64,000 nt of DNA from Piper betle (taxonomy: Eukaryota; Streptophyta; Magnoliopsida; Piperales; Piperaceae): NCBI GenBank assembly GCA_033002965.1, contig JAURVB010013269.1, positions 62,001 through 126,000 on the forward strand. The letters are read 5' to 3'. The notes beneath the pieces were generated by a model. It had not been told where the DNA came from. It ran no database searches and saw nothing but the letters and a program-made list of their open reading frames with translations. Position numbers and translations under genes: made by a program. This document shows positions 60,944-64,000 of the stretch, one piece after another (within the stretch, counting starts at the first letter, position 1; each line of letters starts with the position of its first letter).

Positions 60944-63300
60944 CCTCCTCCGCCGATTCGATCGATGGGCTTGGCAGTTGCCGATGGGGAGGGAGATCGG
61001 CAAACTTGGTCGGCAAGCAGGTGGGATTGGGATGTCTACGGAAGAGGAAGAAATGAACCTCCGGAAATTTCTACCTAGCGTTTGCCCGCCAGGCAAGAGG
61101 ACAGCAGGTTAGAAATTTGTCCGGGTCCGACGAGTATTTTTATTTCTATTAGTATATCATTATTATTATATTATTATAAAATTCATAAAAAAATATAAAT
61201 AAAATAGTCAACGGTGAGGTTATCATTATTTTTTTCGCAATGATAAATCTTATTTGTGTTCTTAAGAAAAAGAATTCATCCATTTTTTATGGTCTCAAAA
61301 AGGTGAGAAAACAAATAAAAACTTTTGAAGGAAAATTGACAAAAAGTGTAGCTCTTGTTCAGAAAGAATCGATAAAATCTTTGGCACAATGTAAAAAGAA
61401 GAGATTGATCTATATCATCTTGATTTAGTTCTATTTTTATTGTGAAAAATGTTGTTGATAAAAATCAAATTTATTTAAAATTTATGTATAAAAAAGTTAT
61501 ATAAATACATATCCAAAAAAGATCTCGAAACAAAATGGTAAAAAATCTCGAAACAAAAAGATAAAAGAAATCTTGAAACAAAACTAGGGTACGTATCAAA
61601 ATGGGTGAGAGATTCAATCTACAAGGGCTATATTGAACTTGTTTTATTACTTGTCTAATTGATTGATGTAAATCACTTAAATTAATATATATATATATAT
61701 ATATATATTATTAATTTAATTAACTATACCATTTGATACCGCAAATCCCTCCCCTCAAACTAAGGGCTAGAGATTAAAATCCAAAATGTCTTTTTTCCAA
61801 AAACACCTAAACCATTATTAACTTCACTAAAACATATGTTCATATTTACTCAATCTAGCCCTATTGCCTAGAAAATGAGTATAGATATTACAAAACCTAC
61901 TGATCCAACAAAACTTAGGAGTAAAATACATTTTTGTTACAAAAAATAATTAAGTCAAATTTAATTTGCCAACAACGACTAACATCAGCATGTCTGTTAA
62001 AAAACTATATAATATTTTTATTGTCATAAACAAACAAAATTGCGAAGCATGTTCAAAGGCGCCATGGATTCTACATATTTAGCATTCTCACACCACTTAA
62101 ATCTCACTTCCTATGAACTCTACAAGATTCAAAACGCTTAAAACTCACGTCCCATATTATAAGTTTGTAACATTCTACCATTTTGCACTTTAGGCAGCTC
62201 ACACTTTAAGTAATTTTCACCAAGCACTAAGCATTTATCAATATATGATTATTATAAAAAATATATAGGGTGAATTAGAGTTAAGTTCATCAAGTTTTAT
62301 ATGATTATTTTTTAATTTTAAACAATAACTATGTTATCCTTATTTTATAAATTTGTATTAAAATTTTTTAACGTGGTTTTTTCTTAAATGGATTTGATAA
62401 TTTCACCTTTTATATTCGTGATTATATTTCATTATTTAAATAATTTCACTTTACACTGACATGATTAATAATTTTATTAGTGCATCAATATATTTATAAA
62501 GTCAATTTACAAAGAGTAAAATAAAAATAAAATGATAAAATATTTTATTTAACTCATCCACCAATAGTAACTTTTTTTATTTTGTAGTTTTTTTTAATAT
62601 TGGTTAATCATAAGTTCCTTTTTAAAACAATTAATAAAAATAAATAAATTATAATAATTTTTTATCATAGATTATAGGAGGCAATTATTTTTTTTAGGTT
62701 TTTATTTGCTTGGTATAAAAAAGATGCAAAATATGTAAAAAATTTTTAATTACAACATATAAACATTTACTTATGATTTAAATATAAGGTATAATTTTTT
62801 TTAAATATCTATTTTGTACTTTTTTTGAACGAAATATATAGAACTTTATATATGAGATGGAATTTTTAAAGGGACCACTTATTACACTAGCATCTGATTA
62901 TAAATGAGTAATATTTTTATAAAAAATAAAATTTTTGATATAAATTATAAATTTTATTGACATTTATAAATTTCATAAATTTTCTATTTCTTTTATAAGC
63001 CTTAAAAAAATAGACGGCCTTAATTTATTTAATCATCACTTTGCTAGGAGAATGCATTTCCGTTTGTGAGTATGGAACGTTTTTATTCTTCCCATATCCA
63101 TGGCCATGGCAGCCACAGCTTCGATGCCTTCCACCTTGAACACCGATGAAACCATTAATAAATGAACCAAGATCCTTCATTTCTTCCTCCTCCCTCCTCT
63201 GTTGGGACTCTGCTGCTGCTTGTTCCGCTTTCATTTTGATCTGAGATCGCTACAATCCTCTTCTCCGTCTATCTATCTTTTTTCCAGGCTTGGTGGATTG
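60944..63300. other. AT-rich spacer
   Basis: After the IscA leader the DNA is strongly AT-rich, with a TA microsatellite near 61684-61708. A minus-strand open frame at 63025-63234 has no family resemblance. No gene is supported. Confidence 0.5.
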
Positions 63301-63364
63301 CGGTTTGCCACTCCTCTACTTTTGTTTTATTTTTCATAGTAATTTCAGTATTGGATTGTATTTG

Positions 63365-63438
63365 ATGGCGAATTTTCGCGGTCGGAATTCGGATTCTTTG
63401 TTTTCTGCTGCCGAAGTTGTTCAAGATTCTGCCGACAG
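63365..63438 (+). CDS. Possible first coding exon of an unidentified gene running off the window
   Basis: The ATG at 63365 opens MANFRGRNSDSLFSAAEVVQ followed by DSAD, and a GT donor follows GCCGACAG at 63439. A CT-rich leader lies at 63250-63290. The composition is less AT-rich than the spacer. I do not recognise the family, and the next exon is not clear in the remaining 560 bases, which include a long TA repeat. Confidence 0.3.
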
Positions 63439-63610
63439 GTCACTTCTGCTTCCACTCATTTTCCTTGCTTTTATCTTTTTAGTTTTTAGAAGAACGTTGA
63501 AAACTACACTGGTTTTAATTTTGACCATTTTTGTGTGTGTAGATTGAACGTAGGTTGCGCTTATTGAAGAGGCAATATTTAGATAATTTTGCTGCAAATT
63601 GGCAAATATG

Positions 63611-63653
<43 letters not shown>
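63611..63653. repeat. TA microsatellite
   Basis: About 20 uninterrupted TA dinucleotides. It is expected to be length-polymorphic; it lies in a likely intron of the candidate gene at 63365. Confidence 0.9.
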
Positions 63654-63656
<3 letters not shown>

Positions 63657-64000
63657 TGCATATTCAGATGATCAATTTAGGATATTTATATTCCTAAGAG
63701 TGTATCTCAGCTGTTCATTTTTTAGGGGTACAAATATGTTGTGGGTTGCAACTTGCTGCATGAGAGCAGTTTAATGAGAAAGCTATTCCAGGTTCTGCAA
63801 TGGGAGAGCATCTTTGCTTGTGGGTTCTTAGGTTATTGTGCCATTAATCCTCACCTCTCACACAAACCCTTTTATTGGAGAGGGGAATGTGTGAGGAATA
63901 TGAGATTCTTGGGTGATTGTGATTGTGGATGAAGATTTGCAGGTACTAGAGGTTAGAAAAATTGGAATTCAATTTTGTCTATTGCCCCTACACACAAGTC

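Noticed and set aside
63025..63234. Small minus-strand protein with a Glu/Gln-rich start and a His/Gly/Cys-rich middle
   Set aside because: No known family, no splice or promoter support; it may be the antisense of the leader of the gene starting near 63365.

Overview
This is a nuclear window from a flowering plant, most likely a monocot. All genes have GT-AG introns. Several first exons are strongly GC-rich and fall in GC toward the 3' end (the sialyltransferase-like, aminopeptidase, mevalonate decarboxylase and IscA genes), which is typical of monocots, while introns and spacers are AT-rich. There are no bacterial features; no rRNA, tRNA or CRISPR array was recognised.

Layout: 601-1790 (+) plant sialyltransferase-like protein, with a one-base frame break. 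3863-4441 first copy of a non-autonomous hAT-type element. 5359-6650 diverged tandem/fold-back repeat. 9033-9278 (+) LITTLE ZIPPER (ZPR3-type) peptide. 9522-16735 (-) ten-exon M18 aspartyl aminopeptidase, divergent from 17725-18477 (+) YIPF5-type Golgi protein. 19847-20939 an hAT element with a second copy nested inside it. About 21180-24000 possible organelle-derived DNA. 25528-26402 (+) alpha/beta-hydrolase pseudogene. 29812-33059 (-) mevalonate diphosphate decarboxylase. 35703-47279 (-) ACT-domain protein (ACR12-type), whose introns hold another hAT copy and a complete but decayed Copia retrotransposon (39845-44640, TSD CTAAC). 47860-48451 another hAT copy. 52292-55604 (-) TGA9/TGA10-type bZIP factor. 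59554-60943 (-) mitochondrial-type IscA. The right end may hold the first exon of another gene at 63365.

The genes are ordinary single-copy plant genes and form no operon-like unit. Products act in the Golgi or early secretory pathway (sialyltransferase-like, YIPF5), the isoprenoid pathway (MVD), plastid proteolysis and amino-acid sensing (aminopeptidase, ACR12), Fe-S assembly (IscA) and transcriptional control (ZPR, TGA).

The two most notable points are: (1) a family of 540-590 bp TIR elements, built from TCGAG-rich arms and a conserved core, with perfect 8-bp target duplications at three of four loci and one copy inserted into another; (2) small indels in five otherwise well-preserved genes, several mutually compensating or in G/C runs, which look more like assembly errors than real gene death but need read-level checking.
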